Below, piece by piece: positions 1 to 9,720 of a stretch of DNA of 64,000 bases. Where the stretch lies: assembly GCF_020859565.1 (NCBI RefSeq), contig NZ_JAJHUO010000009.1, forward strand, positions 216,076 to 280,075, read 5' to 3'. The position numbers were made by a program, and so were the translations under genes. Source of the stretch: Saccharothrix luteola (GTDB lineage Bacteria > Actinomycetota > Actinomycetes > Mycobacteriales > Pseudonocardiaceae). The notes beneath the pieces are model-generated. The model searched no databases, was not told the DNA's origin, and saw only the letters and a list, made by a program, of their open reading frames with translations. Position 1 is the first letter of the stretch. Each line of letters starts with the position of its first letter.

Positions 1-1827
1 GGAGCCGGGTTCGTGGTGCACCCCGCCCTGCTCGACGCGGCCCTGCACGCCGACGTGCTGCAGGACACCGGCGCCACGCTCCTGCCGTTCACGTGGACCG
101 GCGTGACGCCGCACGTCCACGGTGCCGCGGAGCTGCGCGTCCGGTTGCGGCGGCAGGCCGACGACCTGGTGGCGGTCGACGCGGCCGACTCGTCGGGCCG
201 GCCGGTGCTGTCGGTGGCCGCCCTGCTGTCCCGGCCGGTGGCGCGGGAGTTCGGCGGCTCGCTGTTCGGCGTCGAGTGGCGGACCGCGCCCGCGGGCGAG
301 CTCGGCGAGCCGTTCACCGTGCACGAGTGCGTGGCGCCGGACGGGTTGGCCGTCCCCGACGCCGTGCGCGCGGCCGTGGGCGATGTGCTCGCCGCCGTTC
401 GGTCCTGGGTCGCGGACGACCGTCCGGGCAGGCTGGTGGTGGTGACCCGCGGTGCGGTCGCCACGGCCGAAGGCGAGTCGGTGGACGTGCGGCTGGCTCC
501 GGTGTGGGGCGTGGTGCGCGCCGCGCAGGCCGAGCACCCCGGCCGGTTCACGGTGGTGGACGTCGATCGTGCCGACGCTTCCCTCGCGGCGGCCGTGGCG
601 ACCGGTGAGCCGGAGATCGCGTTGCGGGGCAACGAGATCCTGGTGCCCCGGCTGGTCCAGGCGACCGGCTCGGCCGTGCGGTGGCCCGTGGACGGCACCG
701 TGCTGATCACCGGTGGCACCGGTGGTCTCGGCGCGCTCGTCGCCCGTCACCTGGTCGCCGAGCACGGTGTGCGACGGCTGGTGCTGGTGAGCAGGAGGGG
801 TGCGGCGGCGCCGGGCGCGGACGCGTTGCGCGACGAGCTCACCGGGCTGGGCGCCGAGGTCACCATCGCCGCGTGCGACGTGTCGGACCGTGGCGCGGTG
901 GCGGCGTTGCTGGCCGACCACCCGCCCGCCGCCGTCGTGCACGCCGCCGGTGTCGCCGAGAACGCTTTGGTGGGTGCGATCACCGACGAGCAGGTGGACC
1001 GCACGTTGCGGGCGAAGGCCGACGCGGCGTGGCACCTGCACGAGCTCGCGGGTGACGTGGCGGCGTTCGTGCTGTTCTCGTCCGCCGGTGGTCTGGTGCT
1101 GGCGTCCGGGCAGGCTGGTTACGCCGCGGCCAACGTGTTCCTGGACGCGCTCGCCGAGCACCGCCGTGCGGCCGGGCTGCCTGCGACGTCCGTCGCGTTC
1201 GGACTGTGGGCCGTCGGCACCGGGCTGAGCGGTGACTTGGCCGAGGCCGACTTGGAGCGGATGCGACGGCAGGGCCTGCCGCCGTTGTCGGTCGAGGAAG
1301 GGCTCGCGCTGCTCGACGCGTCGGTGGGCGAGGACCGGGCGAGGTCCGTGGCGTTGCGGGTGGACCTGCCCGCGTTGCGGCGCCGGACCGACGAGGTGCC
1401 CGCGGTGCTGCGCGACCTGGCGCGCCGTCCGGCCCGCCGGGAACCGGTCGCGGTCGGTGGTGCGGCGCTGGTCGCGAAGCTGGCCGGGCTGACCGAGGCC
1501 GAGCGGGAACGCGTGCTGCTCGACCTGGTCCGCACGCACGCGGCGGCGGTGCTGGGGCATGAGCGGACCGCCGCGGTGGCCGCCGCGAGCGGATTCCTCG
1601 ACCTCGGTTTCGACTCGCTCACCGCGTTGGAGCTGCGCAACCGGCTGGCCGAGGCCACCGGCCACCGCCTGCCGCCGACCCTGATCTTCGACCAGCCGAC
1701 CCCGATCGCCCTGGCCAGGCACCTGCGTGACGAACTGGCCCCGCCGGTGGAGGAGGTTCCCGCGAGCCTCGACGACGCCACGGCTGATGAGCTGTTCGAC
1801 ATCCTGGACCGGGAGCTCAGCGGCTGA
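1..1827 (+). CDS. Modular type I polyketide synthase, 3' end (DH tail-KR-ACP)
   Basis: The frame is open from the first base, so the 5' part lies outside the window. The visible 608 residues hold the end of a dehydratase domain ([10 protein letters not shown] near residue 8, carrying the second catalytic Asp of PKS DH domains), a complete ketoreductase and an acyl carrier protein. The KR has the NADPH motif TGGTGGLG near 237, catalytic Ser near 361 (FSSAGG) and Tyr near 374 (GYAAAN). The ACP attachment Ser is near 539 (GFDSL). Neither the LDD motif of B-type KRs nor the Trp typical of A-type KRs is visible, so I do not predict alcohol stereochemistry. No thioesterase follows; the acidic last 35 residues resemble a docking segment. 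The chain is therefore passed to another subunit or released by a separate enzyme. The domain calls are secure; the product is unknown. Confidence 0.95.
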   Translation, partial: GAGFVVHPALLDAALHADVLQDTGATLLPFTWTGVTPHVHGAAELRVRLRRQADDLVAVDAADSSGRPVLSVAALLSRPVAREFGGSLFGVEWRTAPAGELGEPFTVHECVAPDGLAVPDAVRAAVGDVLAAVRSWVADDRPGRLVVVTRGAVATAEGESVDVRLAPVWGVVRAAQAEHPGRFTVVDVDRADASLAAAVATGEPEIALRGNEILVPRLVQATGSAVRWPVDGTVLITGGTGGLGALVARHLVAEHGVRRLVLVSRRGAAAPGADALRDELTGLGAEVTIAACDVSDRGAVAALLADHPPAAVVHAAGVAENALVGAITDEQVDRTLRAKADAAWHLHELAGDVAAFVLFSSAGGLVLASGQAGYAAANVFLDALAEHRRAAGLPATSVAFGLWAVGTGLSGDLAEADLERMRRQGLPPLSVEEGLALLDASVGEDRARSVALRVDLPALRRRTDEVPAVLRDLARRPARREPVAVGGAALVAKLAGLTEAERERVLLDLVRTHAAAVLGHERTAAVAAASGFLDLGFDSLTALELRNRLAEATGHRLPPTLIFDQPTPIALARHLRDELAPPVEEVPASLDDATADELFDILDRELSG

Positions 1828-1840
1828 TCGGTGGCACGGG

Positions 1841-1867
1841 GGAGGTCCCGGCTGGATCGGGACCTCC
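1841..1867 (+). terminator. Hairpin terminator after the PKS gene
   Basis: A perfect 10-bp stem (GGAGGTCCCG with its complement) and a 7-base loop begin 13 bases after the PKS stop codon. There is no clear U-tract, which is usual for actinomycete terminators. Confidence 0.6.
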
Positions 1868-1930
1868 GCGGCTGACCGGTGGTTCGGTGGTCGGTCGTCG
1901 GTGGTTGGTGGTTCGGTGGTTCAGCCCGGC

Positions 1931-2062
1931 TCGATTTGACATGGGGCCCCTTACGGGCACTCCAGGCAGGCCAAAGCCGGCAGGCCCGGCGGGGAAGAGC
2001 GTCCCGCCAGGCCTGCCGGCTTCGACCAGCCTAAAGCACCCGAACCCCATGTAAAATCGGGC
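1931..2062. repeat. Large imperfect palindrome, probably a bidirectional terminator
   Basis: The core is a 21-bp stem (1974-1994 with 2002-2022) with a single mismatch and a 7-base loop. Outside it, CGATTTGACATGGGG (1932-1946) pairs with CCCCATGTAAAATCG (2045-2059) with one mismatch. Much of the stretch between the arms also pairs, so about 130 bp can fold back on itself. It lies between the convergent PKS and luciferase-like genes, so termination on both strands is the simple reading. The size and layered structure exceed an ordinary terminator, and part of the outer arm recurs near 3605. Confidence 0.65.
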
Positions 2063-2133
2063 CTCTGCGGTGGTGTGGCGGGTCCGTTGTGGTCGTGTGT
2101 AGTGGGCGGTGGTTCCGGGTTGGTTTGGTGGGT

Positions 2134-3396
2134 TTAGCGTCGGGGGGCGAGCTCTGGACGTTCGGCCTTGGTCACGTAGTCGGACACGTCGACCGAGCGG
2201 TGGGGTTTGCGGGCCAGGGCTTCCTTGATCGGCACTTCGAGGCGGCGCTGCTTGGCCGCGTCCCGCTCCTCGCGGCGCGCTTCGAACTCCGGCATGACCT
2301 CGGCGGCGAACAGTTCCAGGGCCTCGCAGACGTGCTCGTGCTTGTTGGCCCCGATCTGCGCCTGGAAGATGATCTGGTCCACGCCCGCGTCCTCGTAGGC
2401 GCGGATGACCTCGGCGAGTTGCTCCGGCGTGCCGATGCCGCGGCGCAGGGCGGCGCGTTCCGCGCGCGTCTTCGGGTCCATCGCGGCGAGCGCGGAGTCG
2501 CCCAGGTCGCGCACGAACCCCAACTGGTGGCGCATCCGCTCGAAGTCCGCCGTGACGTCGGTGACGCCGGGGCGGTGCTTGCCGTTCACGTAGTAGTGCA
2601 TGAACGAGTAGGCGAAGAAGTAGGCGCCGTCCAGGCCGCGGTCGAGGGCTACCTGCTCGTCCTGGTGGCACATGAACGGCAGCACCAGCGCGAAGTTCGG
2701 GTTCACCGAGAAGCCCATCGGCAGGCACTCGTCGGAGGCCAGCGTCTCGTAGTAGGCGTCGACCCGTTCCTTGGCCTGCTCGGGCGAGATGAAGGCGAAC
2801 GACAACGCGCCCATGCCGTTGCGGGCCGCGGTCTCCACGGTCTGCGGGCTGCTGCACGCCACCCACATCGGGGGGTGCGGCTTCTGCTTGGGCTTGGGCA
2901 GGACGTTGCGGGGCGGCAGGTCGATGAACCGGCCGTTGTGCCCGGTGAACGGGGTCTCGGTGAGCAGGCGGGTGATGACCTCGACGGCCTCCTCCCACTG
3001 CTCGCGCTTGGTCTCCCGGTTGACGCCGAACGCCTCCAGCTCCAACTGCGTGCTGCCCTGCCCGGTGCCGAAGTCGACCCGGCCACCGGAGATCAGGTCC
3101 AACGTGGCCAGTCGTTCCGCCACCCGCACGGGGTGGTTGACACCGGGGGGAAGGGACACGATCCCGTGCGCCAGCCGAATCCGCTTGGTCCGCGCCGCCG
3201 CGGCGGCCAGGACCACCTCGGGCGCGGACGAGTGCGAGTACTCGTCCATGAAGTGGTGCTCTGTTTCCCAGGCGTAGTCGAAACCGAGCCGGTCGGCCAA
3301 CGTGATTTGGTCCAGCGACTCGTTGAGCATCCGCTCTTCACTGTCCTCGGCCCACGGCCGGGGAAGCTGGTGGTGATACAGGAGCCCAAATCGCAT
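2134..3396 (-). CDS. LLM-class (luciferase-like) flavin-dependent oxidoreductase
   Basis: This 420-residue protein has the bacterial-luciferase/LLM TIM-barrel pattern: an opening beta strand MRFGLLYHH, the segment ETEHHFMDEY, RIRLAHGIVSLP, and ISGGRVDFGTGQGS at the flavin-binding side. Such enzymes use FMNH2 or F420 to oxidise or reduce small organic substrates. Position beside the PKS suggests tailoring of the polyketide, which is an inference. I chose the ATG giving MRFGLL. In-frame ATGs two and four codons upstream (3402, 3408) are alternatives, and no start has a strong ribosome site. The gene is convergent with the PKS gene. Its upstream region carries a TAGGGG direct repeat at 3516-3531. 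Confidence 0.85.
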   Translation of the reverse strand: MRFGLLYHHQLPRPWAEDSEERMLNESLDQITLADRLGFDYAWETEHHFMDEYSHSSAPEVVLAAAAARTKRIRLAHGIVSLPPGVNHPVRVAERLATLDLISGGRVDFGTGQGSTQLELEAFGVNRETKREQWEEAVEVITRLLTETPFTGHNGRFIDLPPRNVLPKPKQKPHPPMWVACSSPQTVETAARNGMGALSFAFISPEQAKERVDAYYETLASDECLPMGFSVNPNFALVLPFMCHQDEQVALDRGLDGAYFFAYSFMHYYVNGKHRPGVTDVTADFERMRHQLGFVRDLGDSALAAMDPKTRAERAALRRGIGTPEQLAEVIRAYEDAGVDQIIFQAQIGANKHEHVCEALELFAAEVMPEFEARREERDAAKQRRLEVPIKEALARKPHRSVDVSDYVTKAERPELAPRR

Positions 3397-3746
3397 GACC
3401 ATCCCCATTTCGTCGGGAAACCCCGTGTCGTCCGCTCGCTTCGCCCCGAAGTATTCGGCCGCCCAAGGCCAACAGGCAACCATTACCAGCCCGGTCTCTC
3501 GGACATTCCCACAGTTAGGGGTGCCTAGGGGATAGCAGGAAACCCCGCCCCGCCGAGGCCGCTGACCCCAACCCGCCCTCAACGGACCCGAAACCACCCC
3601 GCGGAGGCCCGATTTGACCTGGCTTTCGCACCCCCACAGCCCCGACCAGACCACCAAACAGCCCCGACCCCCACAACACTCAGGCCCCACGACCTCCCAA
3701 CCGGGAGTCGCGGGGCCTGAGCGGACGCGGCGCTGACGGGGTGCTG
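3397..3746. other. 350-bp intergenic region with a TAGGGG direct repeat
   Basis: No plausible gene was found. TAGGGG occurs at 3516-3521 and again at 3526-3531, a 10-bp period. Read on the minus strand toward the luciferase-like gene, this gives CTAGGCACCCCT, which is nearly repeated in front of mftA. A fragment resembling the outer arm of the 1931-2062 palindrome (GGCCCGATTTGAC) starts near 3608. The right end is the terminator of the ABC operon. Confidence 0.5.
3679..3721 (-). terminator. Terminator of the FtsX/ATPase operon
   Basis: CTCAGGCCCC pairs perfectly with GGGGCCTGAG, and an inner segment (CTCCC with GGGAG) extends the stem. It lies 26 bases downstream of the permease stop codon on the minus strand. 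Confidence 0.7.
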
Positions 3747-6284
3747 CTAGTCGCCCTCTGGCAGTGCGGCCTCCAAGGGTCGACCCTTCGTCGCACGCAT
3801 CGCGAACGTGAACGTCGCGGCGAGCACGAGCACGAATGCCGCCCCGATCACGGCGAAGTACATCCACACCGGGCCGACCGGGAACGGCGAACCCGTCCGC
3901 GCCAGGCTGAACGACACGATCGTCGTCGGCGCGATGAGGCTGCCGAGCACGATGCCGATGAGCGCCACCAGCACGCCCTCCAGCATCGTCATCCTCATCA
4001 CCTGGCCGCGGGTCGCGCCGGTGAGCCGCTGCAACCCGAACTCACGACGCCGCCTGCCGACCGACAGCGCCAACGTGTTGATCACCGAGATCGCGATGAA
4101 GCCGAGCAGGATGGTCAGGAACAGGTAGTTGATCGTGGCCATCGCGTCGAGGTAGTTCTCGAACGCCTCGTTCAGCTGCTCCCGGTTCACCACGTGGCTG
4201 CCCGGGTGGGCCGCCGTCACCGCCTCCACCGCCGCGGTCAGCTGCGCCGCGTCCGTGCCGGCCGCCGGCGCCGCCACGATGTGGTTGGGCAGGCCGGACG
4301 TGGTGTGGTCGGCGAGCAACCGGGCGGGCAGGATGATCGAGGTGAAGTCCTCGTCCTCGGCGTGCAGCGCGACGACCCGCAGGTCGACCTCCGCGCCGTC
4401 ACCGAGGCGCATCGTGATCGAGTCACCGACCTTCACACCCATGGCCTGCGCGTGACCCTCGTTGAGCGACACCGAATCGCCCTCCAGGTCCGCCAGCGAG
4501 CCCTGCGCCACCGTGGTCGTGGTGACCTGCTGCGCGGCGTCCGCCGTCAAGCCCTTCAGCTGCCAGCCGCCGAGGCTCTGCTGACCGGCCCACGCGTCGG
4601 CCGGCGAGGTGATGAACCCGTTGCTCACCAGGAACTCCGACGCCGTGCCGACCCCCGGCACCGCCCGGACCTCCTCCAACACGGAGGGCGCGAACCCGTC
4701 CGGTCCCGACCGCAGGATCGTGTTGGCGCCGAAGCCCTCGGTGTACTTGCCCACCGTGCTCTGCTCGGTCGTGTTCACGTACAGGCTGCCGGTGCCCACG
4801 GAGACCAGCAGGATCAACGGCGTGATCACGGCGGCCACCTGAGCGGGCCGGGCCCGCGCGTTGAGCGTGGCCAGCGTGCCCGAGAACCCCGACAGCGCGC
4901 GCAGCAGCGGACCGAGCACGGCGACCATGAGCCGCGAGACGTCCGGGCCCAGCAGCAGCAACGCGATCGCCAGCAGGATCGACGACCAGGTCGCCGGTCC
5001 GGCCACGAACGGGCCGCTGACGAAGTTGAACGTGACGAAGACCAGGCCACCGGAGTAGATCACGCACAGGATGGCCAGGCCCCGCCGGACCCACCCGGCG
5101 CGGGTGCGCTGGGCGGCGAGGTCGCCGAGCGCCTCGATCGGCCGCGTCTTGGTCGCCCGCCGACCGGCCACCAGCCCCGCGCCCACGGCCGTGACCAGGG
5201 CGGTCGCCACCGCGGCGACGGTCGGGATCCAGCCGAGGTGGAACGCCATCATCTTGGGCGCGATCTCCGCGTCCACGACCCGGCTGAACAGCCAGCGACC
5301 CAGCAGGACGCCCGGCGCGACGGCCAGCGCGGAGGCGACCAGCGCGACCGCGATCGTCTCGCCGAGCACCATCCGCCGCAGCTGACCCGGCGTCGCGCCG
5401 ACCGCGCGCATCAGCGCGAGCTCGCGGTGGCGGTTCTGCAGCGCCAGGGTGAGCGTCACCGCGATGCCCAGCAGCGACACCAGGAAGGCGACGCTGGCCA
5501 GCATCAACGAGATCAGCAGCAGGTCGTCGGACTCCAACGCGACCGGGTACTCGGCGTGACCGCGCTGGTCACCGGTCAGCACGGTCGCCTGCTTGCCCGC
5601 GACCGCGTCGGTGATCCGCTGGGCGAGCGCCGCCGTGTCCGTGCCCGGCTCGGGCAGCACGGCGATCGCGTCGACCTTCGACGTGTCGGTCACGAACCGG
5701 CGCGCGTCGTCGCCGGTGAAGAAGACGGTCGCCGAGTTGTTCGCGCCCGGACCGCTCGCGATGCCGGCGACCTCGAACTGCTCGACACCGCCCGCGATGG
5801 ACAGCGTGACCGGCTCGCCGACCTTCGCGCCGGACTGCTGCTGCGCGATCGGGTCGAGCACGACCTGGCCCGCGGTGGGCGCGGCGCCCTCGCTGAGCGA
5901 GTACGGGCGCAGCTTCGCGGTGTCCCAGTCGTGGCCGGTGGTGGCCAGCGGCGTGCCGCTCGGCGGGGTGGTGCCCAGCGGCAGGACCGGGAAACCGCGG
6001 TCCGGCACCGCTTCGGCGACACCCGGGACGGCCGCCACCGTGTCGACCAGGTCCTCGTCGAGCCGGATGCGCTCGCTGAACGAGCCGGTCGCGCCGAACC
6101 TCTGATCCCCGGTCACCACGACCGGCGCGGCGGCCAGCCGTTCGGCGGGGATGGCGTTGAGCATGGTGGTCTCCAGCAGACCACCCGCCGCGATCATCAT
6201 CGCCGCGCACAGGAACATGCCGACGAACGTCGCCACGAACCCGGCCCAGCGGTGCCGCAGCGTCAGCAGGGCGAGGCGCAGCAT
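3747..6284 (-). CDS. ABC transporter permease, MacB/FtsX type
   Basis: This 845-residue membrane protein has the duplicated FtsX architecture. An N-terminal helix (about 13-38) is followed by an extracytoplasmic domain, then three helices around 255-375. A second helix near 400-440 precedes a second extracytoplasmic domain, and three C-terminal helices end near 835. The cytoplasmic segment RHRELALMRAVGATPGQLRR, and its counterpart RRREFGLQRLTGATRGQVMR in the second half, are the family's signature between helices. Such permeases act with a small ATPase to move lipids, peptides or antibiotics outward. The ATPase gene is immediately upstream and overlaps it as TGATG, so translation is coupled. 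In a polyketide cluster, export or self-resistance is the likely role, though the substrate cannot be read. Confidence 0.92.
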   Translation of the reverse strand: MLRLALLTLRHRWAGFVATFVGMFLCAAMMIAAGGLLETTMLNAIPAERLAAAPVVVTGDQRFGATGSFSERIRLDEDLVDTVAAVPGVAEAVPDRGFPVLPLGTTPPSGTPLATTGHDWDTAKLRPYSLSEGAAPTAGQVVLDPIAQQQSGAKVGEPVTLSIAGGVEQFEVAGIASGPGANNSATVFFTGDDARRFVTDTSKVDAIAVLPEPGTDTAALAQRITDAVAGKQATVLTGDQRGHAEYPVALESDDLLLISLMLASVAFLVSLLGIAVTLTLALQNRHRELALMRAVGATPGQLRRMVLGETIAVALVASALAVAPGVLLGRWLFSRVVDAEIAPKMMAFHLGWIPTVAAVATALVTAVGAGLVAGRRATKTRPIEALGDLAAQRTRAGWVRRGLAILCVIYSGGLVFVTFNFVSGPFVAGPATWSSILLAIALLLLGPDVSRLMVAVLGPLLRALSGFSGTLATLNARARPAQVAAVITPLILLVSVGTGSLYVNTTEQSTVGKYTEGFGANTILRSGPDGFAPSVLEEVRAVPGVGTASEFLVSNGFITSPADAWAGQQSLGGWQLKGLTADAAQQVTTTTVAQGSLADLEGDSVSLNEGHAQAMGVKVGDSITMRLGDGAEVDLRVVALHAEDEDFTSIILPARLLADHTTSGLPNHIVAAPAAGTDAAQLTAAVEAVTAAHPGSHVVNREQLNEAFENYLDAMATINYLFLTILLGFIAISVINTLALSVGRRRREFGLQRLTGATRGQVMRMTMLEGVLVALIGIVLGSLIAPTTIVSFSLARTGSPFPVGPVWMYFAVIGAAFVLVLAATFTFAMRATKGRPLEAALPEGD

Positions 6285-7075
6285 CAGGCACCCCCGAACG
6301 CGCTCGACCCGACGGCGTCCTTGTCGGCCCAGGCGCCGAGCATCGTCATGCGCTCGGCGACGGTCTCGGCGGTGGGGTTGCGCAGCTCGCTGTCGATCTG
6401 GCCGTCCGCGAGGAACACGACGCGGTCGGCGTAGGAAGCGGCGGACGGGTCGTGCGTGACCATGACGATGGTGTGCTGGTGGTTGCGCACGGCGTTGCGC
6501 AGCAGGGTCAGCACGCTGCGGCCGGAGCGGGTGTCCAACGCGCCGGTCGGCTCGTCGGCGAAGATCACGGCAGGGCGGGTGATGAGGGCGCGCGCGACGG
6601 CGACGCGCTGCTGCTGACCACCCGACAGCTCGGTCGGCCGGTGGTGGCGGCGGTCCGCGAGACCGACCTGCGCCAGGGCGTCCTCCACCGCGGCGCGGTC
6701 CGGCTTGGTACCGGCCAGCTGCAGCGGCAGCGTCACGTTCTGCTCGGCGGTCAGCGCGGGCAGCAGGTTGAGCGACTGGAAGATGAACCCGATGCGCCGG
6801 CGGCGCAGCAGCGTCAACTTCTTCTCGTTCAGCTTGCCGAGGTCGACGCCGTCCAGCACGACCGTGCCGGAGGTGGGCTGGTCGAGCCCGGCCGCGCAGT
6901 GCAGCATCGTGCTCTTGCCCGACCCGGACGGGCCCATGACGGCGGTGAAGGTGCCCTTCTCGAATTCGAGCGAGAGATCGGCCAGCGCGGTGACGCTGTT
7001 CGCACCTTTGCCGTAGACCTTGCGCACGGAATCCAGCCGGACAATCGCCGTGCTCGAGGATTTCTGGGTTTCCAC
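6284..7075 (-). CDS. ABC transporter ATPase, MacB/LolD type
   Basis: The 263-residue nucleotide-binding protein has Walker A GPSGSGKS, Q-loop IFQSLNLLPALT, signature LSGGQQQRVAVARAL, Walker B VIFADEPTGALD and the switch His in MVTHD. The insertion RRRRIGFIFQ is typical of the MacB/LolD subfamily that pairs with FtsX-type permeases. I chose the GTG giving VETQKSSS because GAGGAG lies 7 bases upstream; longer frames lack this. It forms a two-gene operon with the permease, joined by a one-base stop/start overlap. The 219 bp upstream contain TAGGGCTAGCC near 7190, related to the TAGGGG motif seen elsewhere in the cluster. Confidence 0.93.
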   Translation of the reverse strand: METQKSSSTAIVRLDSVRKVYGKGANSVTALADLSLEFEKGTFTAVMGPSGSGKSTMLHCAAGLDQPTSGTVVLDGVDLGKLNEKKLTLLRRRRIGFIFQSLNLLPALTAEQNVTLPLQLAGTKPDRAAVEDALAQVGLADRRHHRPTELSGGQQQRVAVARALITRPAVIFADEPTGALDTRSGRSVLTLLRNAVRNHQHTIVMVTHDPSAASYADRVVFLADGQIDSELRNPTAETVAERMTMLGAWADKDAVGSSAFGGA

Positions 7076-7294
7076 TTCGTGACTCCTCAAAGGTTCGTCA
7101 GCGCCGTTCGTCGTGCCGCATCGCATCTGGCAGCGACACTACGAGCGGTTGGCGCTCCGTTGGAATGGGGCGCGCCCTGAGCCGGTGGGTAGGGCTAGCC
7201 TCACCCCTGGTCGCTGGCGCTGACACCAAGACCGCCGGGGGGTCGGCCGGTCCGGCGTTCCTGCGGTTTTCCCGGTGGTCGCGGTCCTCGGCGC

Positions 7295-8248
7295 TCACGC
7301 CGGGAACAGCTCATCGAGCTTTCCCGACACCTCGTCGTCGAGCGGCGCGCCCAGCGCGCGTTCGGCCGAGGCCAGGTGGTCCAGGGTGCGCGGGCCGATG
7401 ACCGCGCCGGTGATCCCCGGCCTGGTCAGCACCCAGGACAGCGCCACCTCGGCCGGGTCCGCGCCGAGCTCGGCGCAGAGCTTCTCGTACTCGCTGATCC
7501 GGTCCCGCTGCGTGCGCATCTCGACCTCGGCCCGGCCCTGCGCCGTCTTGACCGCGGTGCCGTCCGCGAGCTTGCGCACCGCGCCGCCCAGCAGACCGCC
7601 GTGCAGCGGCGACCACGCGAACACCCCGACGCCGTAAGCGGTGGTCGCCGGGATCAGCTCGGCCTCCGCGCCGCGCCGGACCAGGTTGTAGACGCACTGC
7701 TCGGACACGACGCCGAGGTTCCCGCGCCGCACCGCCGCTTCCTGCGCCGACACCAGGTACCAGGCGGCGAAGTTGGACGTGCCGACGTAGCGGACCTTGC
7801 CCTGCCCGATCAGCACCTCCAACGCGCCCCACACCTCGTCCCACGGCGCGGTGAAGTCCATGTCGTGCAACTGGAACAGGTCGATCCAGTCGGTGCGCAA
7901 CCGGCGCAGCGACGCGTCGCAGGAGGCGATGATGTGCCGCGCGGACAACCCCTGGTCGTTGGGCCGGTCGCTCATCGGCTGGCACACCTTCGTGCCCAGC
8001 ACCACCTTGTCCCGCCGGCCGCCGTCACGGGCGAACCACTCGCCGATCAGCTCCTCGGTGAATCCCTTGTGGACCTGCCAGCCGTAGTTGTTGGCGGTGT
8101 CGAAGAAGTTCACGCCGCGGTCGAGCGCGGCGTCCATGATCTCGAAGCCCTCTTCGCGGGTGGTGCGCACGCCGAAGTTGAGCGTGCCGAGGCACAGCCT
8201 GCTCACCTTCAGCGCCGTGCGGCCGAGCCTGACGTGCTGCACCGTCAC
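7295..8248 (-). CDS. Aldo/keto reductase, probable NDP-hexose 3-ketoreductase
   Basis: This 317-residue AKR shows the full family pattern: GRTALKVSRLCLGTLNFG at the start, catalytic Asp and Tyr in FFDTANNYG, Lys in LGTKV, and the cofactor segment near the C-terminus (GITGAVIGPRT). AKRs beside 2,3-dehydratases in deoxysugar clusters reduce the unstable 3-keto intermediate to a 2-deoxy-4-keto sugar. The context supports that role here, but general AKRs cannot be excluded by sequence alone. The GTG start at 8248 overlaps the dehydratase stop as GTGA; a second GTG two codons downstream is an alternative. It forms an operon with the dehydratase. Confidence 0.85.
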   Translation of the reverse strand: MTVQHVRLGRTALKVSRLCLGTLNFGVRTTREEGFEIMDAALDRGVNFFDTANNYGWQVHKGFTEELIGEWFARDGGRRDKVVLGTKVCQPMSDRPNDQGLSARHIIASCDASLRRLRTDWIDLFQLHDMDFTAPWDEVWGALEVLIGQGKVRYVGTSNFAAWYLVSAQEAAVRRGNLGVVSEQCVYNLVRRGAEAELIPATTAYGVGVFAWSPLHGGLLGGAVRKLADGTAVKTAQGRAEVEMRTQRDRISEYEKLCAELGADPAEVALSWVLTRPGITGAVIGPRTLDHLASAERALGAPLDDEVSGKLDELFPA

Positions 8249-9720
8249 CCCTCGTCCCAGTTCGACGCGCCGAACGTGCTGTGCAGGCAGGCGATCAGGC
8301 TGCGCGCCTGCACGTTGACGTAGTGCCCGTGCCGCAGCAGGCTCACCAGCTGGTGCAGCGTCATCCAGCGGTAGTCGTCCGCCAGCTCCGGCGGCACGTC
8401 CAAGTCGACCTCGACCACGGTGTAGCGGGTCTGCGCGTTGAAGAACCGCCCACCCTCCTCGGACAGGACCGTCTCGAACCGCACCCGTTCCGCCGGCGCG
8501 TCGAGCACCTCGTCCAGGAACGGCGGGCGCGCGGCGTCGGGCAGCGCGGCGTAGTTGCTCGGCATGCCCTGCACCGTCGGACCCAGCTCGACCACGTCGA
8601 GGTAGCCCGGTTCCACCCGCGCGTTCACCAGCACGTGCAGCACGCCGTTGATCGGCTTGGCGAGGAACGCCACCACGCCGACGTCGGTGGGCTCGATCAT
8701 CGGCTGGGTCCAGCTGCGCACCTCGCGGTTGCCCGCGACCGTGTCGACGCCGACGACGTTGAAGAACAGCCCGCTCTCGTGCGAGATCCGCTCGTCCGTG
8801 CGCACCCAGTGCTCGACCTGGTCCAGCGGGATGCGCTGGGTGGTCACGTCGTGCCGGGTCCGCGCGCCGGTGATCCAGCTCAGGATCTCGCCGGTGGTGT
8901 GCAGGCTGCCCTCGTCGTCGCTGCACGACCGCAGCACGTCGAGCCGCACCGCGCCGGCCGCGGCCGAGAACGCGTCGGTCAGCCGGTCACCGGAGAACGG
9001 CAGGCAGGACAGCACCGTGCGGGAGTCCATGTTGACCAGGTTGTCGATCTCGAACAGGTGGTGCAGCTGGCCGATCGTCAGCCAGCAGAACCCGTCGAGC
9101 AGCTCGACGTCGTCGGTGGTCTCGACGATGATGTTCCGGTTCCGCTTGCGGTAGTACCAGGAACCCTGCTCGGACTGCAGCACGTCCGCCAGCACGTGGT
9201 TGCGGTCGGTGTCGGTGAAGTAGTCCAGGTACGGCACCGGGGCGCCCTTGTGCACCCGCGTGTAGTTGCTCTTGGTCGCCTGCACGGTGGGGGACAGCTG
9301 CAAGGTGTTGCAGTTCCCGGGCTCCATCTTGGCCTGCATCAGGCAGTGCAGCACCCCGTTGAACTCCTTGACCAGGATGCCCAGGATGCCGATCTCCGGC
9401 TGGTTGATGATGGGCTGGGTCCACGCGGGCACGGCGGCGCCCTCGATCCGCACCGACAGGCCCTCCACCACGAAGAACTTGCCGCTGTCGTGGACCAGGT
9501 TCCCGGTGTCCGGGTCGGTCCGCCACCCCTTCAGGTCGCGCAGCGGGATCTTCTCGATGACGCTGCCGTCGGTGGCCAGTCTCTCGGCGAACCACTGGAG
9601 GAACTCGGGCAGCGACATCTCGGAACCGGAGTCGGCGAGGACCGACTCGGCGATGCGCACGGGTGTCGTCTCATCCGTGGTGCGCAGCAGGACGGCTCGT
9701 GCCGCCGTGGTTTCGGACAC
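8245..9720 (-). CDS. NDP-hexose 2,3-dehydratase (EvaA/VinD type)
   Basis: The enzyme removes the C2 hydroxyl from NDP-4-keto-6-deoxyglucose, the committed step toward 2,6-dideoxysugars. The 491 residues contain the family's internal duplication. WTQPIINQPEIG, NGVLHCLMQAKMEPGN and LSPTVQATKSNY in the first half are echoed by WTQPMIEPTDVG, NGVLHVLVNARVEPGY and LGPTVQGMPSNY in the second. The length matches EvaA-type enzymes. The GTG start at 9720 has AGGAAG about 6 bases upstream. The gene is divergent from the aminotransferase. The earlier pathway genes (nucleotidylyltransferase and 4,6-dehydratase) are not in this window. Confidence 0.95.
   Translation of the reverse strand: MSETTAARAVLLRTTDETTPVRIAESVLADSGSEMSLPEFLQWFAERLATDGSVIEKIPLRDLKGWRTDPDTGNLVHDSGKFFVVEGLSVRIEGAAVPAWTQPIINQPEIGILGILVKEFNGVLHCLMQAKMEPGNCNTLQLSPTVQATKSNYTRVHKGAPVPYLDYFTDTDRNHVLADVLQSEQGSWYYRKRNRNIIVETTDDVELLDGFCWLTIGQLHHLFEIDNLVNMDSRTVLSCLPFSGDRLTDAFSAAAGAVRLDVLRSCSDDEGSLHTTGEILSWITGARTRHDVTTQRIPLDQVEHWVRTDERISHESGLFFNVVGVDTVAGNREVRSWTQPMIEPTDVGVVAFLAKPINGVLHVLVNARVEPGYLDVVELGPTVQGMPSNYAALPDAARPPFLDEVLDAPAERVRFETVLSEEGGRFFNAQTRYTVVEVDLDVPPELADDYRWMTLHQLVSLLRHGHYVNVQARSLIACLHSTFGASNWDEG

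Noticed and set aside
1..1827. Thioesterase or second module at the end of the PKS
   Set aside because: The sequence stops about 70 residues after the ACP Ser; the remaining tail is too short and has no GxSxG motif.
3741..6434. Long plus-strand open frame (897 codons) opposite the FtsX permease
   Set aside because: It is Arg/His/Gln-rich with no family features. The minus-strand frame encodes a complete FtsX permease, so this is a high-GC shadow.
7076..7294. TAGGGCTAGCC near 7190 as a full member of the TAGGGG motif set
   Set aside because: It lacks the paired G-run spacing of the other sites, so it was left out of the motif claim except as a weak resemblance.
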